Origin: Platycnemis pennipes
Taxonomy: Eukaryota; Arthropoda; Insecta; Odonata; Platycnemididae
Reading direction: 5' to 3'
Length of the DNA: 64,000 bases
NCBI GenBank assembly: GCA_933228895.1
Contig: OW121851.1
Coordinates: forward strand, 109,575,271-109,639,270
In this document: positions 51,534 through 64,000 of the stretch, in pieces
Numbering within the stretch: position 1 is the first letter of the stretch
Layout: the number at the start of each line of letters is the position of its first letter
Notes under the pieces: generated by a model
Seen by the model: the letters and a program-made list of their open reading frames with translations, nothing else
The model's database searches: none
Told to the model about the DNA's origin: nothing
Position numbers and translations under genes: made by a program

Positions 51534-54500
51534 GTTAAATTCTACTTGAATTTAAAAAGGTCGGAATAATTTCAAGGGATAGTCGTAATCCTGTGGTTGA
51601 CGCCAGTTATATTGAAACTAGTCATCCCTGAATAAATTTAAATGGAATAACACAGAGCTTTTCTTTCATGTGATAATGAATTTCTACAGTTTCACTCTTC
51701 AAAACAGTGATTATAATGGATTTAAATAATTTTTATTTTTCCTGATTCCTTGGGTTGTAATCACAGAAGCAATGTATTTGAAAACCTCAAGTTTTCATAC
51801 GATTCCTTATCGTCCGATGCCTCTTGGCTTCGACTTGTCTAATTTGCATGGCCCTCGAGAACTGCTACCCAATACCGGCTGTGGTACTAGCGAAGTCGAT
51901 TTGAGTGTTTTTGGTGGTTTCATTCTAATGTTGTCCAACCTCTGGCTCAGTTTCGTCACGAGTACCCTTAAGAATAATTACCATGAAAGACCAATATTTT
52001 CATTTCAGTGAATTTCGGAGGCAATTTACTGCACGCAGTTATTCATGGAATGTCAGCTATATGTCAGCAGAATGTCATACTATATCAACTTTGTCGTGTA
52101 TCTGAGAAATGTGTTTGATTTCAGATGGCGAAATACGACGAAGTCGGCGTTTTTCTCGCGGCTTGACTGTAGGAATAGGAGCTGAATATCTTCTGCCGTA
52201 CGACAAGCACAATAAAATCACTCGAGTCTTTGGAGATTATTCTAAAATAAAACATTTTCATTTGCCACACGTTTTTGGGCACTGGCGTCATATTCGGGTA
52301 CGGACTGGTAAAAAGTTCATACATATGGTCGTATCTAAATCATATTAATTTGATGTTTAGTTTAAATTAATTTTCTTACCTTGCGTTTCAGTGGTATTCA
52401 AAAAAATCCTTTTTTGTGGGTAATTTTCCTTTAAATTAATTAAAATCTGTATTTACTATACATAAAATATAAACTGCTGGGAATCTTCGTCACGTTGAAC
52501 ATGTTATATTTTTCATCCTGTTGGGCTCTCTAGGTCAAATTGGCATTTGGTTGTTATTTATTTGGGTTGGTATATATCTGGGATTCTATTTATAAGGTCG
52601 CTTTCTGCCCTTGATAAATGCCATGAGTGCAGCCTTACCAAGGAGATTAGAATGCAATGGTTTTCCCTTTCGTGACTGATTTGAGACACCAGATCGGGCA
52701 TCTTGTCCGGCACGGACACCCGGGGTTATTTTTCGCAATGATCACGGATGAAGTTGTTCTTGCACGTGGTAAAACTTATAGTAGTAAGATGAATAACGGA
52801 AAGCATTTCAGAGATTAATTAAAGGAGAAGAAAAGAGTGTGAAAACATCCAAACAAGTGTGAACTATGCTGCTAAAATAGGTGAAATTCTAACCAGCTCC
52901 TTGGGTGCTCCTAGTGCATGTTTGGCGAACTTCACCCCCTGCCACACACCCTCGCGGTTGCTCGCATGGTACTGCGTAGACGTACGGATAGAATTAACTC
53001 CCAGTGGAATGAAGTGCATAAACCCCTCTCTTAGGAATATTAACTGACGTCAATGCGAAAAAATTCGGGTTGGTTTTTTTTATTTTCATGTTTTTGTACA
53101 TCTGCATTCTCCATAAGAGTTGTATAAAACGCTATGTTCTGTGCTGAGTAGGTGGGGCCTAATCCTTCCCAAGCATCCTCATTCTGGCTTCATTGTAACT
53201 TGCAGACTTGTATACCATCTCCATGCTTAATCTAACTCCCTTGAACCAAACAGATTTACCAAAAGAGGCTGTAAGCAGACCAATTAACAACCCAATAAAT
53301 GGCAACTGAAATGCCAACTCGAGTTGAAGACGCAACTAGGATACTGTTGTCTTAAAAACGACCAAAGCGATCCCTGGAAATAACTTGAAGTTATAGATTA
53401 TTTGTTATTGAAGTTTCAAGAGAAAATATTATAGTGTTGAAGAAGGGAGCAGTATCCTTTTCCAATATTCGTTTAGGTGACGATGTATTGAGCTACGAAA
53501 CCTTAAACGTCCTGCAAAGTTGTGATTCTTAGAAAATAATACAAAATTTTTCTATAGATTTTTCAATACACCGCTTGTGTTGCTTCAAATTGCTTTCGTG
53601 TCAGAGCTTTACTTTGATAAAGTAGATGGTTTGGGAAAATATGTGATTTTTTCCTCAAGAATGCAAGTAAGCGTTGAGTATGAACTGCAGGAACTTTTCG
53701 TGATTGAATATTACAATCCATGTAAAAATATCTTCGAGTCTCTAAAATAACGGTGGATGATTTGAAGAACGAAATTACCCACTCAGGAGTGGAAAGACTA
53801 TGGCAGAGTAACTGCAAAATTTGTTGGAATTCGGAAAGTGAGGGAGGGAAAAGATTTAGGGGGAACGACATCATCTTTCTCTCCCTCTCCTTCAACTCCA
53901 GGATGGGGATCGAAGATCGAAGGTCGTCTTGGAATAAAGGAGGAGGGAGGGATGAAGTTAATAATGGAAAGAAATGGAGGCGAGTTTGGGGGAAGAGAAA
54001 AAAAATAATTGCACGGGACGGGACCTGTGTTTAAGGGCCCACGAGACAATTTTTACCGAACGACCGCCTCTGCGAATCTCCTTCGCCCATCTCTGGGAAC
54101 ATAATTTTTATAATTTTTTATCGTTACCTTTCTTTCCTTTTTCCCCTTGCCTTCGGGTAAACAGTTTCTTGTTTTCCCCGCTCAGAAAATGGGGTCGTTA
54201 AATCTGTGGCAGAATCTCAATTTTATGAACGGATCTAGTCAATGGACTCTGTTAAAGAGATTGAGAGAAAAAGATTCCTACAGCCGTCGCTGTGATCGTG
54301 AAACTAAAATAAATCCGCGCGAAAGCTTCGCCCGTAACCAAATATTTGTGAAAGTAAAGATTTTGAACTGTTCAGCATGCATTTGGGAGACAGCAAGAAA
54401 GTAACGATTTCAGTCTTTATTCGGAGCTGGAGTGTTGGCCTCCATGTAAGTTATTTTCTCCCCGAACTGCGGACGTTTCTTAAACTGACAACTGTCTCGG

Positions 54501-54730
54501 TATCTATGATTTCCTCGGATACATAACGTGAAGCCAATCATATATTAAGATAATCAGATATCAAGAAAAAGGCTATACTTAACGGATTCAAGCAATTTTT
54601 GCCATTCATTTGATAAAAAAAAACCTTGCGTAACAGGAGTCCACGTGGCATGGCATTTTAAATAGGGCATGGAACATGTATGAATAGGTAGGTACTCACG
54701 CGTTGCGAAATCTTATGATTACATCACGAA
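51534..54730. other. Unassigned sequence
   Basis: AT-rich, with a purine-rich stretch at 53830-54000. No gene, RNA or repeat structure I can support. Confidence 0.4.
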
Positions 54731-54734
54731 CATG

Positions 54735-54835
54735 GTACGTATTAGCGTTAGTGGGGTAGTTGGAAATGATGAAATCGCGTGCATCTGGTCACGGTTCGAT
54801 TCCTGTTCAATTTGTGATTTTATGGAAGTGATTTC
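54735..54835 (+). repeat. tRNA-derived SINE head
   Basis: AGTGGGGTAGTTGGAAATGA (A-box region) and CACGGTTCGATTCCTG (perfect B-box GGTTCGATTCC) 30-35 bp apart. No cloverleaf could be completed, so it is not a tRNA gene. Confidence 0.6.
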
Positions 54836-56898
54836 TAGCAAGCAGCGCGAATATGTTTTTTTAGCTACCATTAATTTTTTACTTTTAAAGAGAAATTAAC
54901 TTTTTCTCTATTTATCCTAAACATCTGCATTTCACCCCACCCTGCGTCTACTTCCCATAGAAGAATCCTCGTCATATCGCTTTTAGCTTTATTTTATTAT
55001 CTGCACATATGTACGCAGCACGATAAGTATTAGGTTATTGAGTCAATGGTCAATTGACTCAAAATTGGTTATGAATTAGGTGGTTTTTATTTGCTGGTGG
55101 AGATCAGAGATAGGTGTTTGGTTTTGTCAAAGTGATTGGGAATGAAATTGTCCCGTCGCGACGAGTGAGAAATTCGGAAAATATAAGTAGTTAATTTGTT
55201 CGTACCTTCATTTACTGCTGAAAGAAAACCAATATAAACTATAATTATAGTTACGTACTATTCCAATTGAAGGGAAAGATGGCTACCGTCAACCCCATGG
55301 AGGTTAGAAAGTACTGGAGGTGGCATACATATTTTACGAAAGTTTCACTGCGCGCAGAATAACTTAATCCATGAGTATCGCAAGTAGCACGCTCCTATGC
55401 CTGTGCCGACCACGATGGCTGAACTTACTTCTCAAATCAGCCGCGCAAGGCGACACCAGTATATTCTAATCCTTATTGCCAACCACATTCACGGTGAAGT
55501 ATGTTAAAATATAACTAAATGCTTGTTCATCTGCAAAGGTTGTTTGACTATATGCGTTAACAATACCTTCAGTCGTCAAAGTAAATAAGTTTCAAAACAG
55601 CAAACTTTTGCCAAATACCGGAATATATTTCATCAATTTTTTCGTGATTTGGAACAGAAAACGATATTTCGTGATATAAATTAGATATAAAAAGTATATG
55701 ATGCTTAAGTGGCGTATAAGTTGAATCAGGTAGGTTAGAATGTGCGGGAGAAGGCATTGGTATGATGACATATGGGTGACAATGGAGCAGGAATGGGGTT
55801 ACATGGGAAGGATAAGGCATGGGAAGGATCTGTACAAAATATTGTGTTTAATATGACTAATTATGGAGATTGCATGCGTGTTAGGACAAAAACAATGAAA
55901 AAGTACCATTTCGGTGGCATCAATCAAGCTTTCTTAGGCTGTTTACGGGAGGTATCAACGCATTTGATTCTCCTGAGAGTTGGTTCAATTTCTAAAACTG
56001 GTCCGAATTTAACCTATTTAAACTACATATCTGGTGCCGCAATTTCATTTTATTTTTTTGACAAATATTAACTATGCATTCCACTATTCATCTTAGTTCT
56101 CACCGTTTGGCCGCGTTAAAAAAAAAAAATCATCCTTACGAGTTTTGCGAGTAGGAAGTCCTTCCGTGCTTAACGAGATGGCCGCTGGCTTCTCAAATCA
56201 GCTGCGATGCCTCCTCCATTATATTCTTACTTTCTTGTTTTGATTCTATCGCTCTCGAATCTCCATCCGTATCAGGAAAGTTTGACCAATTATTGGTATA
56301 TTTTCAATTTTTTCGTGATTTTTGAGCAGAAAATCATAATTCATGATATGATTATGCCATTTTATGTCATTGCCTATCGTGTGATACAAGTCCGGTGCTT
56401 TAAGGTTAGTAAGTAATAATTTCACTCTCAAAAAGAAAAGATATCTGCATGCCGAAAAACAGATTTTACTCTGTATTCTTATTTGTAAAAGGGAAGTTGT
56501 GTGTTTAAAGTCCATAAAGTCAAGCTCGGCACCAGCAGGCGAATAAAAAGTAGCATGTACTCTGTAGATTGTTGGGATTTAGTGATTTACCGAGTTGTAG
56601 ATTCGTGCATCTTCTGGTTCTCTAAATAATGAGCATTGCATAAAAACTTCATCCATAAACATGGCATTTTTGGGCTTTATTTTTATATCATGGTGTAGAT
56701 TATTAACATATACGAGGGCTCGTGCCGAATTTATTTTCCGCTATACGAGAGAAGTATTTGTACGCACACAATAGCTGCTGTCATTTGGAGGAAAGCTAGG
56801 TCATTTGCGTCAATTGAGATGGGAGGGTTGGAATATTTCATGGTTCTCAGAAACGTGTACCCAAGCGTCCGTATTGCTACTGTTAACGAAAGGAGCTC
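54836..56898. other. Unassigned AT-rich sequence
   Basis: Two similar short stretches (around 55620-55660 and 56290-56330, both with ATCAATTTTTTCGTGATTT or AATTTTTTCGTGATTTTTGA) suggest an old local duplication. No gene recognised. Confidence 0.4.
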
Positions 56899-56910
56899 CA
56901 CTATTATCGT

Positions 56911-56976
56911 TTCAAGTCTGTTCCCACACTAATAGGCGCTTCAAACCGGGAGAAAAGGCATAAGGATAGGGATGGA
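56911..56976. repeat. 66-bp insertion with 12-bp target duplication
   Basis: CACTATTATCGT at 56899-56910 and 56977-56988 flanks a 66-bp insert that starts TTCAAGTCTGTTCCCACACT and contains AATAGGCGCTTCAAACCGGG. The insert is homologous to the arms of the palindrome at 31228-31480. Confidence 0.8.
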
Positions 56977-56988
56977 CACTATTATCGT

Positions 56989-59228
56989 CCCATACGATTG
57001 GACTGATGAAATTGAAGTGTTCTCCTCACAGCAGTTGAGGAAGGACCGGTATTCTGATGACAAAATGTAACAATGCCCATATTCTAATCCAAATCCACAG
57101 AAAAGAAACTATCGACTCACGCGTAAGTCCCGAGATACTTGGAAGACTTCTAGCTCTGAGCTTATAAGTTATTCTGGACGCGAACTTGGTCGTAAAGGGG
57201 ATTTTTTTACTAGAATAACTTACGTGAAAATGAATTTACTTTTTGACCCTGAGATATGAACCGTTGGGAGAGAACTAACAGTCCTTCATTGCGTAGATGA
57301 TATTTACAAATCGCAGATGGTGTGCGAAACGGTGAATAGTTCGAAAGGCTTGACGAGAAGGAATCCTTAACTATCCGTAATTATCCTTGGTGACTTGAAT
57401 GTAGGATTGAGTACAAAAAAGAGAGAAATAAAGACAGTAGCGGAGAGGCTAGAAAGTGAACAGAGAATCGGCTTGGTTTAATGATTAGATCATCGAAACC
57501 CAGCTATCCTTAAAAGATAGGTTCTCTTTGGAAAGACCCTAGTTTGAACTCTTGGAGTGTTAGAGAACTCAAAGTGAAATCTCGGTCACTACTTGTGCGT
57601 CAGTGGAGAGCATTTCTCGAGAAATATTTCGCTGTGTTAGCTAGGTTTTTCTCCAGTAATGCCGTTAGTGCCTTTCTCAACCTAATTTATGCTAATACCT
57701 ACTCCAATATGCTCTTTACACTTCTTCATATTCATATCTCGGCCCCTGGACCCACCTATCCTAAACGGCGTGTATTACTTCAGCTGTCGGGTGTCAGGTT
57801 AATGTGTAGAGATAGGCGTTGCTCCCATTTTCGAGAGTCCGGTTTCAAATTCCAGTGGAGAAACTTTTTTAGTGGGTTAACGGTCCCTACTTGAGTGCTG
57901 AATAAAGTGTTCTTAAAATTCACTTCTCTGTTAATTCGATGGGGTCCTGTAAGTAAACCTACCTCCTGTGGTTTTATGTTAATGGTAACGCCAACGCTGG
58001 GTATCTCTCATCCATTCCTCTATGCCCTACAATTCTAACCAACGTCACACAAAACGTCTATCATTTAGAGTGCAAAAGTTCTCGGTTGTCGATTATTTCC
58101 CACAATAGCTATTACTATTAGATAGGGTGTAATTGAAGTGTTCTCCTTTCCTTTGCGTGGATTTAGTTTGCTTATTTGGTTTATGTTAGAGTTATGAGTG
58201 GAGTCTTGGAGTGGAATCACACTGATTCACGGAAAAGAGTGTCTACTAGTAGTAGGTACCCTCATTATAATACTAGTAGTCGATTTAACAGGACTTAAAG
58301 TTTTCAAAAAACAAGTCCGGGTGCAGATTAGTGGCTTAGGCGCTAAAAGAAAACGAAAAATGACACTCGGTAGTGAAAGAGAACTAGGATTGTACCAGTG
58401 TGAGGTTTTTCCGGTTTCCCTCACGTCTCGGGTGAATTCCGAGCCGAAAGCCAACCCGGAAGAAATGAGTTCCAGCTGCTCTCAAGTTACCACTGCTCTA
58501 TGCTTCTTGTAATTGTCATGTAATTAGTCTTTACACATCCCTGAAGAGGCTAGTCGCCTAAAACAGGGTGGCCACGTTGTACATATTCATAAATTTTGTA
58601 TTGCATTATATAATTGCGTGTCACTGACAACAGCGATAACTAAATATACATCTTTTCAATTCAATTCAAGAATATGATCCTGCTTTGAATTAATCTCGAC
58701 TTTTGCACGACTTAATCACTGAATAGTGTAATAATGTTTGTTTGTTTGGCTAAAGTTTAATTCACGGTGTGGTTTGAATCATAGGCACCTAATTTGAATG
58801 GTAACTACTACAGATTAGTGGTGAAAGTTTACCTGCTATCTATGCATAATTTCTCCAGGAATGTTTTCAGTAGTTTCGTAGTTAGCGGATTTGTTTTCCT
58901 GGAAATTTAAATACCTACATGGCAAAATAAAGAGCTTTGATTTTATTGACCCATAATCAAAATCATAATGATTCAAAAATGTTAACGACAGTGGAGCTGG
59001 AGATCTCGTGCGGTACTGAAACAATGTAAATAAGTATCGAATGTCGAAAGAGAAAAGTGAAAATAAAAGAAAACTACTTTTTGGCTGAGGCTTGGCGTCA
59101 ATATTACGTGGAAATAATAATTAATCAATACATCTTTATTTTTGGCTTTCGCGCGTGCATCAAGTTTCAGACGAATAACTCTCACTATCTGCTGACCCTT
59201 TGGCTTTGGCTCTTAGGCACTGAAATGT
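56989..59228. other. Mostly unassigned; weak SINE-like pieces
   Basis: B-box-like words occur at about 57532 (TAGTTTGAACTCTTGG) and 57838 (CCGGTTTCAAATTCC), suggesting decayed SINEs. A degenerate module CCTGAAGA-GGCTAGTCGCC-TAAAAC lies at 58540-58565. No gene recognised. Confidence 0.35.
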
Positions 59229-59529
59229 ACCACTGTAAAAAGTTGATCTGATTTTCAGTGCGATCTGAATTTAAGCGCTGTCTGGTTGTAAGGCAGGAAC
59301 ACGGATTTAAGGTACGGAAGAGGCAGGAACATGGATGGTTGGTACAGGAGCAGTTGAGCAGGAAGCAGAGGAAGCAGGATTCTGGATGGTCTGATTTTCA
59401 GCCGTTCACCTGCCTTAATTTTAGATAAGATATTACTGCTGAAATTCAACATACCCTGTCTTAAAATTGTTGCATCTGAAATTCAGATTGCTTTTGTACC
59501 TTACAATCAGATCTACTTTTTACAGTGGT
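59229..59529. mobile_element. ~300-bp element with terminal inverted repeats
   Basis: ACCACTGTAAAAAGTTGATC at the left is matched by the inverse of GATCTACTTTTTACAGTGGT at the right, and similarity continues into AATCTGAATTT-like words. No coding capacity. Target duplication unclear; superfamily unassigned. Confidence 0.7.
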
Positions 59530-62455
59530 GGAAAGCAAAGAAGATGAAACCTTTTTATATATTTTTAAGCGTAAGAAATAAATAGTCATTACAGTTTGAA
59601 CGGTTTTAATGTGTGAATGTTTTGATGTGTGCTGATGTTTTTAAGGTAGCACTTAATGTTTTGAAAAAGGTCATGGAGTTACGTTATAAAAATGCACGTG
59701 TCTTGATTCATCCTCTTCTACTTTGCTTGTTGACCACATCAGCTTCTTTAACCCAAATTTCCTTGGTTGGCTCCTAAAAATGGAAAATAATTATAAAAGC
59801 AGTGTTTAAAAATAAAAATACAATAATTGTTCTCTGAAATTTTTTTCTCGCTTAGAAACTTTTGGACAGCGAAGTCTTTGAAATGTTTCTCTAGACGATG
59901 ACGTTTGTCCAAAATTTATACTTGAGCGCCTGATAGCAAAATTATGATTTTATTGTTATGCATCGCGTTAGTGAAGTTCTGAGATGAAATGTTTGATCGT
60001 GCAAGCAATCCCATCAGACCGCTCATATCTGTTCATGATTATGGTGGTTTTTGAAAGTCACTTTTCTTTTATAGTATCCGCTCTTCCATTTTATCTCATT
60101 TTGAAAACTTATTTTATATATTATTCTCATTGACTTTTCCAGTTAATTTGCCATAAAATACACTTTCCTTAAGGTTAAGAATCTCCACAAGCCTCCTAAA
60201 TTATTGTTGCTTTTGATAGTACGGTTTATGATGAAAACCCAATCAACAACAACGATTTATCATGCCACCTATTATCCGTTTATGTCGAGGTGTACAACAC
60301 CAAAGTACTCAAAACGATTGCGGGCGAAACCGTTGTGGATGTGAATCATCCTATGGAGGTCTGAAGGAATTTAAACTCTGTTATTTCTACTTTAAACTTT
60401 TTTTCTGAGCACTGTTGCGTTGCCGTGTTACCACTTCAATATGTTGCATGGTAACAAAACCATAGCCGGAAAAAAATGAAATTACATGTGTAAATAGCAG
60501 AGTTGATATTCATTCAAACCTCCCTATGAAGAATATATTCAATTGAAATGCATGGTAAGGTGATTTCTTGTAGTGAGTTACGATGTTTATATGTATTGAT
60601 ATCGAGGAGATAACGTATCTCACAGAGCGTCACGTTTGAACAACCCATAGTACTCTGTTTTTTTTAAAATTGACCATAATTCTTTTGTATGATATTATTT
60701 CTTACACTTTATAATATTTTTATTTTATCCTTATTTAATGCCGTTTCGGGTTTCTTGCACCAAATTTCCTACAAAATAAGTATACTGTGCTAATAACTCA
60801 GTGGCATATTTTTCGGCGAATTTAAATCAGCTTTTAGCATACATTTTCTCATTTTCAATAACCCAGGGACAGTTGTTATCCTATGATTTGTTATGAGCTA
60901 TGATGGGCCAAAGGAAGTATTAGTGAGAGTGCAAAGGACTACTTTTTGTTCCATGATCGATTGAAGAAAAACTCTGTTGGCATGTTACGTGTCTCTGGAA
61001 TCGGTCGAGAGCATAAAGAGAAAAAAGAAATTTAAATCAATTTCGAGAAAAGTTCTCGAAATTGATTTAAAAGTCATGAAAAGTAAAGTTGATCGTTATA
61101 AGAGATAAGAATGTACGGAAAATTAAAGTATGAAACTTTTTTAGTTTTATTCTTTTATTTTCCATTATGGAAAGGTATCACATAGTCAAGCCTGAAGTTA
61201 TCAGCTATATTTAAGAATATACGATTAGGAAACAAAAAACACGATTCGTTTTATGGATACGTAGCATATCATAGTGTTAGAGGATAATATTGTGGATTTC
61301 AAAACGGAGTTTCTATTTAGGGCTTGTTAGTATATTTAACAAAAATGAGATGCGAATGGATTGGCGAAAGAGGCACTTGATATTAGAAGAGGAGCTTCCT
61401 CAATTACCTGAGCAATATATCTTCGTAAGACAAGATGGTTGGGGAAACATTCAATAGATAATAGAACGATGAACAAAGAATAAAAGTGGAGAGAAGAGAC
61501 ATAGGTATATTACGGAAATCTTATGGGTAATTTTTGGGATAGGGAATTTGCTTATTTGAAAAATAAAATATTGCATGGCATTAGCCATTATTAGTTAATC
61601 AATCCTAAAAGTTTCGAATTTCAAATAAATATATTAGAACGAAGACTTACCAAATATAAAGAGAATTAGAATGGAAGAAGTAAGTTGGGTTAAGTTTTGG
61701 GCTGAGTATTCTTCTGTTCATCATTATTATTACTCATTTAATTGGTCATTATGTGACAGTCTTTGGTAGCCAATTTTAATCGAACTAATAATTCAAATTT
61801 CATTTGCAGAGAAGAGAGTTTGAAACATAAAACTAGTTAATTAAAAAAAACAGGACGAGAACCACAGTATATCAGTGGGACTGACGAGCGATATATTAAG
61901 TGAGATTAACTGGAAGATCGAAAGATACAGGAATTTGTTTTTCCCACGCACAATGCGTGAATGCAACGCCAGCAAAGCTCAGTTCAAAACTAAAATACGA
62001 ATTGAACTCTCTGATAATTTAACAAAATTTTATTTACTCTTTTCTTCTTCAGCAAAAGTTTTCTCTTTTCCCTGACATACGCTGTAGAAGGGTGACTTGT
62101 AATTGTAGATTATCAAAATTCGAGTTAGCTTTTGCCTTCACTTCAGACAGAGAGCTGACACATAAAAGGCTCCTTTTATATGTATTGAGATTAATAGCAT
62201 GGAGCACGCGATGGTGTCTGTTTTAAGTACATTTGCATGCATAGGATTTGAATTGCACTGTAAAATTGCTTTTATTTGACTGAGAAATTAATTCGCTTGC
62301 TAACAAATTGTGTCAAAAACAAAGCCAACAGTTGTGAGGGCAAGCAAGGATCTAGTTTCCGATGTTAAAGCCTTGGTAAAATATGATATCTTCTTCATCC
62401 ATGCATTGAGACGTGCCCTAACGAAAATTTCGATAATTGGATCGGTTCGTAAAAC
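59530..62455. other. Unassigned AT-rich sequence
   Basis: Contains one isolated 18-bp-stem hairpin (61031-61071). No gene or mobile element recognised. Confidence 0.4.
61031..61071. repeat. Perfect hairpin, 18-bp stem
   Basis: TTTAAATCAATTTCGAGA pairs perfectly with TCTCGAAATTGATTTAAA around a 5-base loop. No adjacent gene. Confidence 0.7.
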
Positions 62456-62479
62456 ACCATAATCGTTTTTATTGTTTTC

Positions 62480-62640
62480 ACGTACTCTCTGAGAGGTCGT
62501 CCGGTGGTCGCCGAGACACGCAGCCTTAAGCAAGGGGCGGCGGAGAGCGCTAGGCTGGGATCATGCGCGAGTGCGTGAGGCCAGGGGCGGGGGGCCAGGG
62601 AACTGGACCAGCTGAGGGGTAGTGTGGGTTAGTTCACCAG
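62480..62640. promoter_or_regulatory. GC-rich patch with GC boxes, possible promoter
   Basis: A local GC- and CpG-rich stretch with AGGGGCGGCGG and AGGGGCGGGGGG words. No TATA or coding exon attached. Tentative. Confidence 0.2.
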
Positions 62641-62799
62641 TTTAGAGGGTTGGTTGTTTATGTGTGTGTGCGGAATGGTTGGTGGGTTGTATGAAGTGTT
62701 TTTTTGGCGTGTATCGGTTGGACTGGATGGAGTTTAGTCTGAAGTGATGGACCTGGAAAGAGCAGTAGTAGTAAGAAGCAGGGAAAAGGCTGCGTGTGA

Positions 62800-62995
62800 T
62801 CAATACATTCCCTCCTGCCTCCCCAACCCTCCTTCTCCCACCCCCCTCGCCACCCTCCTCTTCCATCCCACCCCCCGACTTTTCCTCCCTCTCTCTTGCC
62901 TCGTCCCTTCAACCACCCCCCTTGCCTTAGCGCCCCCTTCCATCCCAACCCCTGCTACGCAGCGACACCCCCTCCCTCCCTCGTCCCCTTCCTTT
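62800..62995. repeat. Pyrimidine-rich tract
   Basis: About 190 bp almost free of G and A on the plus strand outside short words (CCTCCC, CACCCCCC). ORFs across it on either strand are compositional artefacts. Confidence 0.8.
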
Positions 62996-64000
62996 CTTCA
63001 TTGCGGTGACAATTCGTAGGAAGAGAAAATGGGGATTACAAATATTAACGATATTTCACCGGTCAGAAGGAAGTTTTTGATAGCCGATTCCAACGCTATT
63101 TACCTCCTCTTCATGAATCTCTCGTTGGTTGTAGGGATTAGGTGGAAGAAGAGACTACATATTCTCAAAATACATGGCAAAAGCAAAGATAGTTTATTAG
63201 TATTTATTGGTAAACTTTCTCTCTTTAGATCAGAGAACCTGCTGTTCCTTATTCGAGCCCAAATGCTTACCTTTTCATCCCTTAACGTAGTATTATTTTT
63301 TATATTACAGTATTCAGGATCTAAGGTAATAATCAGCCTCTAACCCCAGTACATATCTTAAATTTTCTCCTACAGTATCGTATCCTGACGAAATAATCTA
63401 GGATCTCTTACTTAACACGCTGTTCATCGTAATTACTACACCATTCTCTGGGCCCACATTCTTCCAATTATCTCTTCATCTTTCTCAGTGATCGATATTT
63501 CGGTGGCATATAAAACGATGCTCTTATCGAAGTAATTTATTTCTTCTTTATCCCTACTCAGGTGTCCAAGTTATGAGTTATCTCATGTTTCTGATCTCTA
63601 CTTTTACCGATTGTATTCGCCCACACTCGTGTCGTCAACGTGGTTTTTCATCTGGAATAATGCCTCTTCACCTAATTTATCAATTATAGTGTATGTATTA
63701 TAGCTTTATATTTAGTTTTCTTTGTTATCAGGAAAGTTAACTGTTTAGTTGTATGGTTAGTTGTTTTTCAGAAGCGATAGCGCAAAAGAAGTCTTAGAGT
63801 TGTGATTTGAAAATATGTGAATGTCCATAGAGTTCCATTTACAATTCTGACCACCGTCAAAGGTCCAGCAAAGAATTTTTGGCTGGGTTGAGATGGTTCG
63901 CTGTTGTCCAGCAGGGAATTCAGGGAAACGGAATGAAAATAGGGGACTCATGAATCGTGCGAAAATCATTAACATTTATGTTGTGAATACAAATTTGAGG
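62996..64000. other. Unassigned AT-rich sequence to the right edge
   Basis: A 104-codon plus-strand ATG frame at 63029-63343 has no recognisable domain and no coding-like composition. Nothing else was seen. Confidence 0.4.

Noticed and set aside
54735..54835. Functional tRNA gene suggested by a perfect B-box
   Set aside because: Acceptor and anticodon arms cannot be paired; better explained as a tRNA-derived SINE.
56718..56760. TACGAGGG.. as a mariner terminus
   Set aside because: No matching inverted end or transposase sequence was found within 1.5 kb.
57350..57420. IILGDLNVG-like words as a LINE endonuclease domain
   Set aside because: Only one short motif matches; the expected flanking endonuclease blocks are absent.
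62642..63019. Gly/Arg- and Pro-rich ORFs near 62.8 kb
   Set aside because: Compositional products of the pyrimidine tract on both strands.

Overview
This is an AT-rich stretch of animal nuclear genome, most likely from an arthropod. The evidence is short spliced exons with GT-AG introns, no operons or bacterial gene packing, and a dense, layered set of metazoan transposable elements (piggyBac, mariner, hAT, Gypsy, a non-LTR LINE, tRNA-derived SINEs and Penelope-like insertions). The species cannot be named from this sequence.

One cellular gene is clear. The minus strand from 11695 to the left edge carries six consecutive coding exons (405 codons in frame) of an acetyl-CoA transporter of the SLC33A1/AT-1 family. 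The C-terminal exons lie beyond the left edge. All six exon joins keep the frame and have GT/AG sites. The introns are full of mobile DNA: a foldback (489-691), a 5'-truncated LINE (2088-4112) that was split by a TTAA-inserted piggyBac MITE (2867-3183), hairpins (4896-5190), a 1.1-kb non-autonomous piggyBac element with five palindromes (6967-8055) and another MITE (10155-10562).

Right of the gene the window is almost entirely repeats and unassigned AT-rich sequence. From 13.8 to 21.5 kb there are tRNA-derived SINEs, a head-to-head hammerhead-like motif pair (14236-14305), a deleted mariner (17579-18135) and a possible orphan coding patch (19938-20116). From 21.6 to 26.6 kb there is a three-layer nest: a decayed Gypsy-type LTR element inserted in a LINE remnant, with a hAT fragment inside it. 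From 27.6 to 35 kb lie a second mariner, a 3 x 204-bp tandem array, a hAT-type element with a clean 8-bp target duplication, and a nearly intact piggyBac transposon with one apparent frameshift. From 35.4 to 38.2 kb there is a dispersed 0.5-kb repeat, a pyrimidine-rich tract and a CpG-rich block that may be a promoter or first exon. From 38 to 64 kb there are a third mariner, a second copy of the 0.5-kb repeat inside another LINE remnant, SINEs, and short Penelope-like insertions carrying hammerhead-ribozyme-like cores.

No undescribed multi-gene system is evident. The most unusual material is small and structural: the recurring CTGANGA-stem-GAAA modules in short insertions with 12-13-bp target duplications, a 66-bp unit that occurs both as a retroposed-looking insertion and as the arms of a palindrome, and the TTAA-flanked elements with multiple internal palindromes.
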